Source: Mya arenaria
Taxonomy: Eukaryota; Mollusca; Bivalvia; Myida; Myidae
Assembly (NCBI RefSeq): GCF_026914265.1
Contig: NC_069124.1
Location: forward strand, 88,675,733 to 88,739,732
Direction of reading: 5' to 3'
Length of the DNA: 64,000 nt
Below are positions 1-36,967 of this stretch, in pieces. The notes below the pieces were generated by a model. That model was given only the letters and a program-made list of their open reading frames with translations, was not told the origin of the DNA and ran no database searches. How positions within the stretch are numbered: position 1 is the first letter of the stretch; every line of letters starts with the position of its first letter. Position numbers and translations under genes: made by a program.

Positions 1-304
1 ATAAGGGACTTAAGAAGTTTCAAGAAATTGGGGCCAGAACATTTTCTAACATGTAAAAATGACTAAAACCATATCCTACGTATACGCTCCCACAAGAATG
101 GAAGACCGTGATATTTAATCAGATTACTGACCAGAGGAGCTAATGTATGTGAAATTCTTCTGAAAATCCCGCATTTTTATAGAACTCTATTACGCTTCAG
201 ACTGTACAAGTTTTATTTCTATCTTGTGCAAGACCTACACTTAACCAAACAAAACAGGCGTAGTTCTGCAAACAATATCAGAACCATGGCTTAAGACTGT
301 ATAC

Positions 305-436
305 CCCTGAAGAATGGGCAGAGTTTCCAGGCGTTGATCCCAGCTACGCCCATAAACTGGCCGACGGCGACCTCTAGGAAGAAGAGTGGTATGCCGCCGA
401 CGATGACACAGATCAGGTATGGGATAAGAAAGGCTC
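305..436 (-). CDS. Gene 1 exon 2: TM2
   Basis: 132 nt between TTTCAG|GA and AGGG|GTATAC. It encodes TM2 and the following loop, including [16 protein letters not shown]. About 82 percent identical to exon 2 of gene 2 by direct codon comparison. Confidence 0.94.
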
Positions 437-1431
437 CTGAAATTAAGATTGTAAGTAATGTTCTAAAAATAGGGCCTATACGAGGATACACTAACTAAGG
501 GATCTTGCGATGATGTAAAAAACACCTTATGATGAAATCACATTCCTTAATCTTCTTCTTTTCTTTAAACTTGTGTTTCGAGCAAGTTTAACTGCTTTAG
601 TTATACAGCGACGAAAGGGGAATACGCGAAGAAGGGTCACCAACTTCGCACTCGCACTCACTCTCCATTAAGTTTCGCTCACCATTTTCCCAAATGCTCT
701 ACTTTCGCCTGCAGACATATTTGGTGATGAATTACCTACGTGTTGCTCTGTATATATCGTATTCATAACCACGGCGAATCTAATTGCACGATTGCACCAA
801 TGTAAATATTTACTACTGGTCATGAAACTCAAAAGTAATTATATGTAAATTTATTCGATGTCAATATTGACAGTCTATCACTTTAACAACTGACAATGAT
901 GAACGGAAAAGCCTATTTATTCAACATTTCTTTCTTTCTTTAGATTATTAACTTTCATTATAAACAAAATCCAGCCGTACAACTTCGCATGCATACTAAT
1001 GCGAACGAATGTATTTAAAAATAAATGTATAATGTCATTACGAGCCGAATATATGTTGCATAAAGGATAAAAGGTTCGCATTTTGTACACATATTTACAT
1101 GGTTTCACGATAAGGATTGCATTATGTAATCTGACCAAAATTGCTATCTTAAGGCTGTAAAAGGTATAAAAATGCATGCCGAACATACAAACTACTTTAA
1201 GTCAATCATTTAAAGAAAACAAACAGTACACAATGGGCACTTACCTCCGCCGTTCTTGTAACAGAGATACGGGAACCGCCAGACGTTCCCAAGCCCCACG
1301 GAGAATCCGATGCACGCCAACAGGAAGTCGAACTTCGAGCCCCACGTCTCCCGCTTCTTGTAGTCCAGCTCCGTATCCGGTCGAGGCGGCTCGTCCACAT
1401 CCAGCTCAACCTTCGGAGATTGCTTCTCCAT
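305..1431 (-). CDS. SLC6-family Na+/Cl- dependent transporter, gene 1 (5' part only; continues off the left edge)
   Basis: A plasma-membrane carrier of the SLC6 family, moving a small amino-acid-like substrate with Na+ and Cl-. Two exons are visible: 1245-1431 (start codon, N-terminus, TM1) and 305-436 (TM2), joined in frame by a GT-AG intron. The start ATG at 1431 has A at -3 and G at +4, with an in-frame stop just upstream. TM1 carries the family motif [18 protein letters not shown]. The residue before LGN is Gly, where monoamine transporters have Asp, which points to an amino-acid-type substrate (GABA/taurine/creatine clade). TM2 has LIPY, whose Tyr is a chloride ligand in GAT1. The exon 2 donor leaves the same phase as in gene 2, so further exons are expected left of position 1. 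Exon 1 is nearly identical to that of gene 2. The exact substrate cannot be decided. Confidence 0.93.
437..1244 (-). other. Gene 1 intron 1
   Basis: GT-AG intron of 808 bp. I see no gene, repeat array or element in it; the short open frames look like chance. The first ~22 intronic bases next to exon 1 still resemble those of gene 2. Confidence 0.8.
1245..1431 (-). CDS. Gene 1 exon 1: start codon, N-terminus, TM1
   Basis: 187 nt, 62 codons plus one base. The first 26 residues are a charged cytoplasmic N-terminus, then [10 protein letters not shown] leads into TM1. The donor reads GGCGGAG|GTAAGT. Length and phase are identical to exon 1 of gene 2. Confidence 0.95.
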
Positions 1432-2597
1432 TTCTCCTTCGGTAATTTGTTGTTTTCAGTCAGTCAACAGTAGTTTAACACTGCACGAGTTGCATCCTTC
1501 AGTTGTTTCTACTTTATTTAAATTATGTGAATTCGTCAGTGGGACATTCGTGTTTGCTGAAGCACGGTTAATGAATGGTGTAGCGACTGGTTAAACCTTC
1601 CCCTCTGAAGACACGCTGGGAGGGAGTGTACCTTATACGATGATATCGTAGCCAAACGGGCTGTTCAAACAAACAGCGAAATTGAATCCTGTGCATGGAC
1701 CACCATACAATGAGAACATATGAACTGGAACATTTAGTACCAGTTTCTTAAGATGATTGCATTAAAAGTGTCAGCTTGTTTAGAACTAATTCCGTATGCA
1801 ACGTAACACTTGCGTAAATTTATTTGTTTTGGTGATAAATTTTAGCCACACCAACAACCTGATTGCGTCATACAGAAACAATCCATGCGGTTTAAACAAC
1901 AGATTAAACATCAGCGACATTTTGGCGTCACGAAACTGTTAATAAAAAAATAATTAATAAAATAATCACAAGGCTAATCCTTTTTTTATCTCTCCACAAA
2001 TCATGTTTTTTTTACCATTACAGTCAAATGAGTAAATCATGATAATGCATTTAAGTAAAAAAAGTCACGTTTGCATCAACATACATTATGTGGCTTTAAA
2101 GTTAAATGGTTTATAAACAAACATTATAACCCACGATTAATTTATTTTTTGTATATATTCATCAAGTGCTAACTTATATTGGGCACCTTTAATTTCTATT
2201 TTATTTCAGACCTCCATATCATGAAAATGAATCTTTAAAACAGCTTGTACGAGGCAATTTATTTTAAACTAGGTAATGGTTTGAAGCTGACTTGAGTATA
2301 TATATATAATTTATATATATATATATTTAAAATGACTGACTTCTGGTAAAATGTCAGTATATAATTCTACTTCCAATCACTTTGATTTCTAAAATACCTA
2401 ATATGCCTCACTTGTTTGCAAACATTTCAATACACATTTATTATCGGATGTAGATCGGGAGTTTCACAACTGCACAGCCTGTTGAACACGAGATGTCTCC
2501 ATCCGTACATGTAGCCGATTAGCACGTGTTGCATTGCAGATCCAGCGTACTGGAGAGGTGAACCCGCTTGTAATGTTTAGTGTGGAGAGGTGACGAA

Positions 2598-2660
2598 GTG
2601 TGCAGCTGTGGCGATCGCTTGCAATGTAAGTGCTACCAGGTTCGAATCCCGGATGTGGAA
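2598..2660 (+). repeat. Possible tRNA-derived SINE fragment
   Basis: Contains GGTTCGAATCCCG at about 2639-2651, an excellent match to the Pol III B box (GGTTCGANNCC). The sequence 45-50 bp upstream (GCAGCTGTGGCGATCGC) is only a weak A-box candidate. There is no cloverleaf complete enough to call a functional tRNA. Confidence 0.35.
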
Positions 2661-3544
2661 TTTATTTTATATACCATGTATTACTTATAATTAACAATAA
2701 TAATTAATAGACTTTTACATATACTATATATATTTAGAAGTAATTACTTTACGCATTTCGGTAGTCAAGACAATGTAGTGAATACTTTATACATGAATGA
2801 CACCAGTATTTTTCTATCGCTCGCTTTGTTCCGTCAACTAATGTATTTAGTTATACAACTAGTTTGTTGTCTTGCTTGCTTCACACCATCAAAGCGACAC
2901 TATTAGTAGCCTTGATATTATTAGGATTACTCGCTTTACAAAACAAGTGGTCTTACTGAGTTTGTGTAAAAAAAATTTAAACGCCCAATACCAAAACAAT
3001 ATGTCTTGAAACGTATGTTAAAAGTGTTATCGTCTATAAGTCCTTTCGATATTCCAGTTTTACAAAGGCCCATCACTTCACTAACATACACAAAATAAAA
3101 CAAACGACTCGGATAAGTACTGAGCACAACAGTATCACATACATATTCTGCATATACCACTCATCTTGTGACTTCTGGTTGGATCCCCACGTCAAGTCGT
3201 TTCTACGCTTATGACGTTTTGAGACGCGCAGTGCCGATGGAAGTGCCTTATATAAGTGTATAAACATGACATCAAGAAGACTTTCACAGGTAATTTAAGA
3301 TTATATTTTTTACAATTCTATCTTTCGCTCGGTGCTGGCTCACTATGAAGAGAAACTCTCTCGAGCCCTCCCCAGACGACCCCATCTACGAAAGTGCGGC
3401 CACACTACGCCCCAGTTTGACCTTAATGTTTGTGGGACGGTCTTAGACAAAGAATAATTTGTCTTTGAAAAAACGTACGAAAAATCAGAAAACGCAGAAA
3501 TTCACCTATATACCCCAATTTCATTTTTTGGCAATCGGATGCAA

Positions 3545-3890
3545 TTAAAGCTGCACACTCACAGATTTACAGTTTTCACTTTTTTAAGTTTTTGTCGCAG
3601 AATCAGCTGATTTGGTATCAATCGCTTCAATACAGTCATATATGATAACTCACAATAGAACAGATCTCAATTGCATGGAAACACACCGAAAAACTATTTT
3701 TTCGTAAAGCGTTAGTAACGAGTTTCGCCATAAAACTTCAATTTACGAACGTAAGTGTGCAAAACTATGATCTGATCTTTGGTCAGCAGACTTTTATTAC
3801 TGGTTTCCAGACATTTACGCAAACACCGGCTAATTCCCAGACAAAAAAATAAGTTGTCAATACTGTAATTCTGTGAGAGTGCAGCTTTAA
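3545..3890. mobile_element. MITE-like element with TTAA-flanked terminal inverted repeats
   Basis: A 346-bp segment whose ends are inverted copies: TTAAAGCTGCACACTCACAG on the left and CTGTGAGAGTGCAGCTTTAA on the right. The match continues inward for several more bases. Both ends are TTAA, the target duplicated by piggyBac-type elements. No coding capacity: a short non-autonomous element. Confidence 0.7.
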
Positions 3891-4135
3891 GTTATTGAGC
3901 TTACATTGCTTGTTTGCGTAAAACTATTTTTTATGATGCAAGGAACTCATAATTGAAATATATGCTTTGCGATCGATTCCTCCGTAAAGCGGTTTATATG
4001 GATCCAAACTATAGATGGAATAATGTGCACGAAACAATATCGTATTATTTTGGATACAAAGACATGTGTTAACAACGTCTGCAGTTTTGCATCATGGCCT
4101 AAACACTTCGGCATATTCACTTACAAAACCGTCGT

Positions 4136-4475
4136 GCAACCGGAACTCCTCGGGCATTTTTATCGAAAACAACCTCGGATGTATGCCGGTACATCAGTTG
4201 AAGTAGTTCGTACATTTTTAAATTCTATAAATAATTAACTATAGTGTTTTAGACTTGTGTTTATTGATCTAAGCTTAAATTCATTGCCAGTGATGTGTAT
4301 TATTGCAAACATAATTAAGATTCCCAAGGGTAAAGTCATAAAGTTTAACTGCTAAATAAAATTACTACGCGATCTACTTGCAGCGGTCTTAAACGTACCG
4401 CTTTTTGAGTATGTAAACCGTCCAAATACATCCGACTTCGATAAAAATGGCCGAGGAGCTCCGAATGAGCCGTCG
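4136..4475. mobile_element. Degenerate inverted-repeat (MITE-like) element
   Basis: The stretch GAACTCCTCGGGCATTTTTA near 4142 returns in inverted, diverged form near 4440-4460 (GATAAAAATGGCCGAGGAGC), each followed inward by a shared CGGATGTAT motif. Arms are about 40-50 bp and imperfect, and the outer limits are uncertain. Probably an old non-autonomous DNA element. Confidence 0.5.
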
Positions 4476-4954
4476 TCATATGTGCTCGGGCTGTTGCCCA
4501 TTTTGCGGGCTTCTGCCGAGGGTAACAACCAAAAAGGTGTATTAACCCTTCAACAGTAACAAACAGAAGAGTAGCCATTTAAAGGCACAGTCTGTCACAT
4601 TAATTGCATCTTACATGCTTATGCATTTAGAGTATGCAAAATTATTTAATACTACAATGTACATGTATATGTGAACCACAAGAAAACAAAATAGTTAATT
4701 AAATAATACACCACACGTACATTGTGCCAAATATATTATAAACAGCTAATACAACTTATACAGAAATGTTAGGATCATAATGGAATTTAATATTAATCCG
4801 GGATAAAATATATAAGAAAAATAGTTCATATATGTTTCGTGGCATTTCACGTGGAAGACGCATTCGTATCTATGGTTTATGAAATAAGTCTATCATTTTA
4901 AATAAACGAAACAAAAATCAACAATGAACTTTCCGCATTCTGTAATACAAGATA

Positions 4955-5588
4955 TACACTTAACAAAATTCCTTACCGGCCACCTAAGTAATCTTCTAAT
5001 GTTCCTTTCCCTGTGAAATAAGCCTAATTACAAATTAGTTTTAAGAAAAGACCATTACCTCGTACACATGCTGTGAAAACTTGGTTCACATATTTCGCTT
5101 TGTCAAAAAGATACAGTGTCTCAAATGACAACACTCTCAATCATAAAAGTCACAAAATATAACATAGCGTGTAAAGGAAGAAAAATACCACCCTTAATTA
5201 CTTTAAAATGATATTACATCATATGTGAGACTGAAACACAGTCATCAACGGCTTAATTAGTTCAAATGAAAGTTCAACTTTAACATTACCATCTATGTGA
5301 AACAAAGCCTGAGTCAAAATATTGCTAAAAATACAAATACAATGAAAATTTTGATTCCCTATGGAATTTGCATTGTTATTTCTTTTCCTTGTGACTTTTG
5401 GATTTGGGAGTTACCGCATATGGACTGTGTTTTCTCTGCCGTTTATGCTTCGATTTAGCTGAAATTTTCAAAGACTATTGCCACGAGATAGCGGATATCG
5501 AATACTGAACTGTATATTGATTATACTTAATGCACTTTTCAGGAAGGTTACTTTACTTAGTGGCCGGTTAGGAATTTTGTTTAGTGTA
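4955..5588. mobile_element. Non-autonomous DNA element with ~36-bp terminal inverted repeats
   Basis: The left end TACACTTAACAAAATTCCTT, continuing to ACCGGCCACCTAAGTAA, is matched in inverted orientation at the right end (5552-5588) with a few mismatches. The 634-bp body has no open frame of note. The family is unknown. Confidence 0.65.
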
Positions 5589-5729
5589 TGCTAACAAACA
5601 CTGCAGGCGCTTGATGAAAGTTTGAGCATTTTGGCCGTGTTCCTTTTATATCCACAGGTGGGAAATCTCACCAGTTACCATACTTGTGTCGAAATGACAT
5701 CCGTTTATCAAGTCATTGTTTATATATGA

Positions 5730-7130
5730 GAAAGTTGATGATTAATGCCAATATCTCTGTAAGTGTAATAAATGGTTGATGGTTGATGCCAATATCTCAG
5801 TAAGTATAAGAGATGGTTGGTGGTTGATGCCAATATCTCAGTAAGTATAAGAGATGGTTGATGGTTGATGCCAATATCTCAGTAAGTATAAGAGATGGTT
5901 GATGGTTGATGCCAATATCTCAGTAAGTATAAGAGATGGTTGATGGTTGATGCCAATATCTCAGTAAGTGTAAGAGATGGTTGGTGGTTGATGCCAATAT
6001 CTCAGTAAGTGTAATAGATGGTTGGTGGTTGATGCCAATATCTCAGTAAGTATAAGAGATGGTTGGTGGTTGATGCCAATATCTCAGTAAGTATAAGAGA
6101 TGGTTGGTGGTTGATGCCAATATCTCAGTAAGTATAAGAGATGGTTGGTGGTTGATGCCAATATCTCAGTAAGTATAAGAGATGGTTGATGGTTGATGCC
6201 AATATCTCAGTAAGTATAAGAGATGGTTGATGGTTGATGCCAATATCTCAGTAAGTATAAGAGATGGTTGATGGTTGATGCCAATATCTCAGTAAGTATA
6301 AGAGATGGTTGATGGTTGATGACAATATCTCAGTAAGTATAAGAGATGGTTGATGGTTGATGACAATATCTCAGTAAGTATAAGAGATGGTTGGTGGTTG
6401 ATGACAATATCTCAGTAAGTATAAGAGATGGTTGGTGGTTGATGCCAACATCTCAGTAAGTATAAGAGATGGTTGGTGGTTGATGCCAACATCTCAGTAA
6501 GTATAAGAGATGGTTGGTGGTTGATGCCAACATCTCAGTAAGTATAAGAGATGGTTGGTGGTTGATGCCAATATCTCAGTAAGTATAAGAGATGGTTGGT
6601 GGTTGATGCCAATATCTCAGTAAGTATAAGAGATGGTTGGTGGTTGATGCCAATATCTCAGTAAGTATAAGAGATGGTTGGTGGTTGATGCCAATATCTC
6701 AGTAAGTATAAGAGATGGTTGGTGGTTGATAGTGGATGCCAGTAAGTAATAGATATTCAATATCACAGTAAGTATAAGAGTTGGTTAATGGTTGATGCCA
6801 ATATATCAGTAAGTATAAAAGATGGTTGGTGGTTGTTGCCAATATCTCAGTAAGTATAAGAGATGGTTGGTGGTTAATGCCAATTAATATATCAGTAAGT
6901 ATAAAGGATGGTTGGTGGTTGTTGCCAATATCACAGTAAGTATAAGATATGGCAATGTTACAGTAAGTAAAAGAGATGGTTGATGGTTGATGCCAATATT
7001 CCAGTAAGAATAAGAGATGGTCGATGGTTGATGCCAATATTCCAGTAAGAATAAGAGATGGTTGATGATTGATTCCAATATTCCAGTAAGAATAAGAGAC
7101 GGTTGGTAGTTAATTCCATAATTCCAGTAA
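5730..7130. repeat. 41-bp minisatellite (about 33 copies)
   Basis: Tandem units built on GATGGTTGATGCCAATATCT followed by CAGTAAGTATAAGA. Units 5800-6720 are nearly uniform and differ by a few substitutions (ATGG or GTGG; AACATC or AATATC). The right flank from 6740 on is degenerate, with shortened units. The array lies 3' of gene 2, between it and gene 1. The plus strand of each unit has a donor-like CAGTAAGTAT, but no exon is known on that strand. Reading frames through it are repeat artefacts. Confidence 0.95.
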
Positions 7131-7251
7131 AAGCAATTGTGTCTATATCAGCTAATGACGCTGTGTTGATTTTAGAGTGTCCAGAATTTAAAGTCTTGTG
7201 AATGTCGGCTGCTCCGATGGTACAAATGTCGGATTGTCCATTCCACCCTTG

Positions 7252-31597
<24,346 letters not shown>

Positions 31598-32639
31598 TTT
31601 GGACGATTTCAGTTTCGCGTTTAACTTCGTCCCCGCAACACAATGGTTTCTGGTCACAGACTGTTAAATTCCGAAATGGTCCTTGGTCGGTAACTCAAAT
31701 TACCATTCAGTGAGGTAAAGTCTTAAATAGCATACATATTTACATTCAACGTTATTGTGGAATGACAGTATTGAAATCACAACAATCGATACAGGCATAC
31801 AAACCAGTTTAATATATTTAAGTATGAAAAAGCCTGCTGGTTGAATGGTCCTCCTCGGTTCATTAGGCCGCCCAAATACCACATGTACACACCGCCCAAA
31901 TACCACATGTACGCACGGCCTCGCCGATTGCAGAAGACGATTTATGCTCACAGACGTCTTATACCCAAAGTGGTTTAACAAGCATTCAACATGTTTGTGA
32001 GGGAATGAAACAAAATGGATTTGAATCTTACTGTCGTCTGTACGTATGTGTCATTTCATCGAGAGGTTTAAATTTGCAACATTAACGAATATTTTCGACT
32101 ATCTTTTCACGGATCCAGTTCCATGTTTATAGCTCCACCAAACAGGTTAAGTCCAGTAAGGAGGTTGTCTTTATCCTCAAGTGTTCGCCGTCTTGCTTGA
32201 TAAATCATGAATCGAAACTTTCAATTTTTCTCAATTACTTACGTTTAAGATGTGATGGTTTATCATCCATCTAAATCTTTATTTGAAAGCCCAACACACT
32301 ATCAAAGTTGTAAAGTTCAGTCGATGCATGACACTGTACCCACCTTCCACAGTCGATGCACGACAGCTATACCCATTTTCCAAATCTAATAAAACGGTAT
32401 GCGCCTTCAAATGATGTAAATCTTTCACCTGATAAGAAATTTGTTCAGTCAACATCCATTAAATAAAAGTCTATTAAATCGCAAATTGTTAATCATTTTT
32501 ACATTATACTTATCGTTTAAAAATAGTGTGTTGAGTACCACTAACAAAATCAACAACCGTTCTATATTTAATTCTTGCAAAGCCAGTAAATCATTTTAAA
32601 TATTTGCAAAATCAAATTAGGTTTACACGTTGCCATTGA
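31598..32639. other. Upstream flank of gene 2
   Basis: About 1 kb between the gene 2 start codon and the tRNA-like satellite. It should contain the 5' UTR and promoter, but I see no clear TATA or initiator. A short duplication (CCCAAATACCACATGTAC) lies near 31872 and 31897, and a CAGTCGATGCA(T/C)GACA motif repeats near 32318 and 32350. Confidence 0.5.
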
Positions 32640-35600
32640 GGTCTAGTGGTAAAGGTAGCCGCCTCTCACCAAACAGGTGTCGGCTTCGATCATCACCATG
32701 GTGAGAGTGGTCTAGTGGTAAAGGTAGCCGCCTCTCACCAAACAGGTGTCGGCTTCGATCATCTCCATGGTGAGAGTGGTCTAGTGGTAAAGGTAGCCGC
32801 CTCTCACCAAACAGGTGTCGGCTTCGATCATCTCCATGGTGAGAGTGGTCTAGTGGTAAAGGTAGCCGCCTCTCACCAAACAGGTGTCGGCTTCGATCAT
32901 CACCATGGTGAGAGTGGTCTAGTGGTAAAGGTAGCCGCCTCTCACCAAACAGGTGTGGGCTTCGATCATCTCCATGGTGAGAGTGGTCTAGTTGTAAAGG
33001 TAGCCGCCTCTCACCAAACAGGTGTCGGCTTCGATCATCTCCATGGTGAAAGTGGTCTAGTGGTAAGGGTAGCCGCCTCTCACCAAACAGGTGTCGGCTT
33101 CGATCACCGCCATGGTGAGAGTGGTCTAGTGGTCTTGGTGACCGCCTCTTACACAACAGGTGGCGGTAACGATCATCACTATGGTGAGAGTGGTCTAGTG
33201 GTGTAGGTGACCGCCTCTTACACAACAGGTGGCGGTAACGATCATCACCATGGTGAGAGTGGCCTAGTGGTGTAGGTGACCGCCTATCACCCAACAGATG
33301 TCGGTTTCGATCACCACCATGGTGAAAGTGGTCTAGTGGTGAAGGTGGCCGCCTCTCACCAAACAGGTGTATGCATCGATCACCGCCATGGTGAGAGTGG
33401 TCTAGTGGTGTAGGTGGCCGCCTCTCTCATTACAGATGTCGGCTTCGATCACCGCCATGGTGAGAGTGTTCTAGTGGTGTAGGTGACCGCCTCTTACACA
33501 ACAGGTGTCGGCTTCGATCACCACCATGGTGAAAGTGGTCTAGTGGTTAAGGTGTCCGCCTCTCACCAAACAGATGTCGGTTTCGATCATCTCCATGGTG
33601 AGAGTGGTCTAGTGGTAAAGGTCGCCGCCTCTTACACATCAGGTGTCGGCTTCGATCACCGCCATGGTGAGAGTGGTCTAGTGGTGTAGGTGGCCGGCTC
33701 TCTCACAACAGATGTCGGCTTCGATCACCATCATGGCGGGAGTGGTCTAGTGGTGTAGGTAGCTGCCTCTTACACAAAAGGTGTCGGCTTCGATCACCAT
33801 CATGGCGGGGGTGGTCTAGTGGTGTAGGTGGCCGCCTCTTACACAACAGATGTCGGTTTCGATCACCATCATGGTGGGAGTGGTCTAGTGTTGTAGGTGT
33901 CGGCCTCTTACACAACAGGTGTCGGCTTCGATAACCATCATGGCGGGAGTGGTCTAGTGGTGTAGGTGGCCGCCTCTTACACAACAGATGTCGGTTTCGA
34001 TCACCATCATGGCGGGAGTGGTCTAGTGGTGTAGGTGACCGTCTCTCGCACAACCGGTGTCGGTTTCGATCACCATCATGGCGAGAGTGGTCTAGTGGTG
34101 TAGGTGACCGCCTCTCACACAACAGATGTCGGTTTCGATCACCACCATGGTGAGAGTGGTCTATTGGTGTAGGTGACCGCCTCTCACACAACATGTGTCG
34201 GCTTCGATCACCACCATGGTGAGAGTAGTCTAGCGGTGTAGGTGACCGCCTCTCACACAACAGGTGTCGGTTCGATCACCACCATGGTGAGAGTGGTCTA
34301 TTGGTGTAGGTGACCGCCTCTCACACAACAGATGTCGGTTTCGATCACCACCATGGTGAGAGTGGTCTATTGGTGTAGGTGACCGCCTCTCACACAACAT
34401 GTGTCGGCTTCGATCACCACCATGGTGAGAGTAGTCTAGCGGTGTAGGTGACCGCCTCTCACACAACAGGTGTCGGTTTCGATCACCACAATGGTGAGAG
34501 TGGTCTAGTGGTGTAGGTGACCGCCTCTCACACAACAGGTGTCGGTTTCGATCACTACCAAGGTGAGAGTGGTCTAGTGGTGTAGGTGACCGTCTCTCAC
34601 ACAACAAGTGTCGGCTTCGTGACCACAATGGTGAGAGTGGTCTAGTGGTGTAGGTGACCGCCTCTCACACAACAGGTGTCGGCTTCGATCACCACAATGG
34701 TGGGAGTGATCTAGTGGTGTAGGTGACAGCCTCCCACAAAAAAGGTGTCGGTTTCGATCACCACCATGGTGAGAGTGGTCTAGTGGTGTAGGTGGCCGCC
34801 TCTTACACAACCGGTGTCGTTTTCGATCACCACCATGGTGAGAGTGGTCTAATGGTATAGGTGACCGCCTCTCACACAACAGGTGTCGGTTTCGATCACC
34901 GCCATTGTGAGAGTGGCCTAGTGGTATAGGTGACCGCCTCTCACACAACAGGTGTCGGTTTCGATCACCACCATGGTGAGAGTGGCCTAGTGGTATAGGT
35001 GACCGCCTCTCACACAACAGATGTCGGGTTCGATCCCCACCATGGTGAGAGTGGTCTAGTGGTGTAGGCGACCGCCTCTCACCCAACAGGTGTCGGTTCG
35101 ATCACCACCATGGTGAGAGTGGTCTAGTGGTGTAGGTGACCGCCTCTCACAAAACAGGTGTCGGTTTCGATCACCACTATGGTGAGAGTGGTCTAGTGGT
35201 GTAGGTGACCGCCTCTCACACAACATGTGTCGGTTTCGATCATCACCATGGTGAGAGTGGCCTAGTGGTGTAGGTGACCGCCTCTCACAAAACAGGTGTC
35301 GGTTTCGATCACCACCATGGTGAGAGTGGTCTAGTGGTGTAGGTGACCGCCTCTCACACAACAGGTGTCGGTTTCGATCACCACCATGGTGAGAGTGGTC
35401 TAGTGGTGTAGGTGACAGCCTCCCACATAAAAGGTGTCGGTTTCGATCACCACCATGGTGAGAGTGGTCTAGTGGTGTAGGTGACCGCCTCTCACACAAA
35501 AGGTGTCGGTTTCGATCACCACCATGGTTAGAGTGGTCTAGTGGTGTAGGTGGCCGCCTCTCACACAAAAAGTGTCGGTTTCGATCACCACCATGGTGAG

Positions 35601-36752
35601 AGTGGCCTAGTGGTGTAGGTGACCGCCTCTCACACAACAGGTGTCTGTTTCGATCACCATCATGGTGAGAGTGGTCTAGTGGTGTAGGTGTCCTCCTCTC
35701 ACACAACAGGTGTCTGTTTCGATCACCACCATGGTGAGAGTGGTCTAGTGATGTAGGTGACCGCCTCTCACACAACATGTGTCGGTTTCGATCATCACCA
35801 TGGTGAGAGTGGCCTAGTGGTGTAGGTGACCGCCTCTCACACAACAGGTGTCGGTTTCGATCACCACCATGGTGAGAGTGGTCTATTGGTGTAGGTGACC
35901 GCCTCTCACACAACAGGTGTCGGTTTCGATCACCACCATGGTGAGAGTGGTCTAGTGGTGTAGGTGACCGCCTCTCACACAACAGGTGTCGGCTTCGATC
36001 ACCACCATGGTGAGAGTGGTCTAGTGGTGTAGGTGACCGCCTCTCACACAACAGGTGTCGGCTTCGATCACCACCATGGTGAGAGTGGTCTAGTGGTATA
36101 GGTGTCCGCCTCTCACACAACAGGTGTCGGTTCGATCACCACCATGGTGAGAGTGGTCTAGTGGTGTAGGTGGCCGCCTCTCACACAAAAAGTGTCGGTT
36201 TCGATCACCACCATGGTGAGAGTGGTCTAGTGGTGTAGGTGGCCGCCTCTCACACAATGGGTGTCGGTTTCGATCACCACCATGGTGAGAGTGGTCTAGT
36301 GGTGTAGGTGTCCGCCTCTCACACAACAGGTGTCGGTTTCGATCACCACCATGGTGAGAGTGGTCTAGTGGTGTAGGTGTCCGCCTCTTACACAACAGGT
36401 GTCGATTTCGATCACCACCATGGTGAGAGTGGTCTAGTGGTGAAGGTGTCCGCCTCTTACACAACAGGTGTCGGCTTCGATCACCGCCATGGTGAGAGTG
36501 GTCTAGTGGTGTAGGTGACCGCGTCTCACACAACAGGTGTCTGTTTCGATCACCACCATGGTGAGAGTGGTCTAGTGGTGTAGGTGTCCGCCTCTTACAC
36601 AACAGGTGTCGGTTTCGATCACCACCATGGTGAGAGTGGTCTAGTTGTATAGACGATCGCCTCCCACTCAACAAGTGGCGGTTTCGATCACCACCATGGT
36701 GAGGGTGGTCTAGTGGTATAGGTGACCGCCTCTAACACAAGAGATGTCGGTT
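32640..36752 (+). repeat. 69-bp satellite of tRNA-like units (~59 copies)
   Basis: Each unit reads GTGGTCTAGTGGTGTAGGTG, then ACCGCCTCTCACACAACAGG, then TGTCGGTTTCGATCACCACC and ATGGTGAGA. TGGTCTAGTGG fits the Pol III A box. GGTTTCGATCA is a near B box, and some units, such as 34984-35048, have the full GGGTTCGATCCC. Order, spacing and unit length (69 versus ~72) resemble a whole tRNA of Glu/Val type, or the head of a SINE, repeated head to tail. Units almost never contain TTTT, so a Pol III transcript would have few internal stops. The left part (32640-33700) has GTAAAGGTAGC units, the right part GTGTAGGTGACC units. It lies in the gene 2/gene 3 spacer. Long frames in it are repeat artefacts. 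Confidence 0.9.
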
Positions 36753-36967
36753 TCGAATTTGCATGGCCTCTGAAATGGACACCATTTCTGGTTTCTGTCC
36801 AGGAAACGGTCTCTATAGTATAGCTTTATAAGCTGTCAGCTTTCGTCACAAGCGAGCGAAAATAATTTAGTATTAGCACATCATATCGCATGCACGCCAC
36901 GGATCTTCTGTCATCGTGAGCATAGCACGTTTGGGCAATTTTTAGTTAATATTATGGCATTTTTTGT

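Larger units (their letters stand above)
1432..5729. other. Intergenic spacer between gene 1 (5' side) and gene 2 (3' side)
   Basis: AT-rich spacer that should hold the gene 1 promoter (just right of 1431) and part of the gene 2 3' flank. Apart from a possible SINE fragment (2598-2660) and three inverted-repeat elements (3545-3890, 4136-4475, 4955-5588) I recognise nothing. A short AT dinucleotide tract lies at about 2297-2330. No convincing core promoter motif was found. Confidence 0.6.

Noticed and set aside
2598-2660. Functional tRNA gene
   Set aside because: Only the B box is convincing. The acceptor and anticodon stems do not pair well enough, so it is listed only as a possible SINE fragment.
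32623-36674. Several Arg/His/Asp-rich repeat frames (for example DHSHHGGDRNRHLLCERRSP) as a histidine-rich protein gene
   Set aside because: They follow the 69-bp tRNA-like satellite and shift frame where units lose a base. No start context or unique flanking coding sequence.
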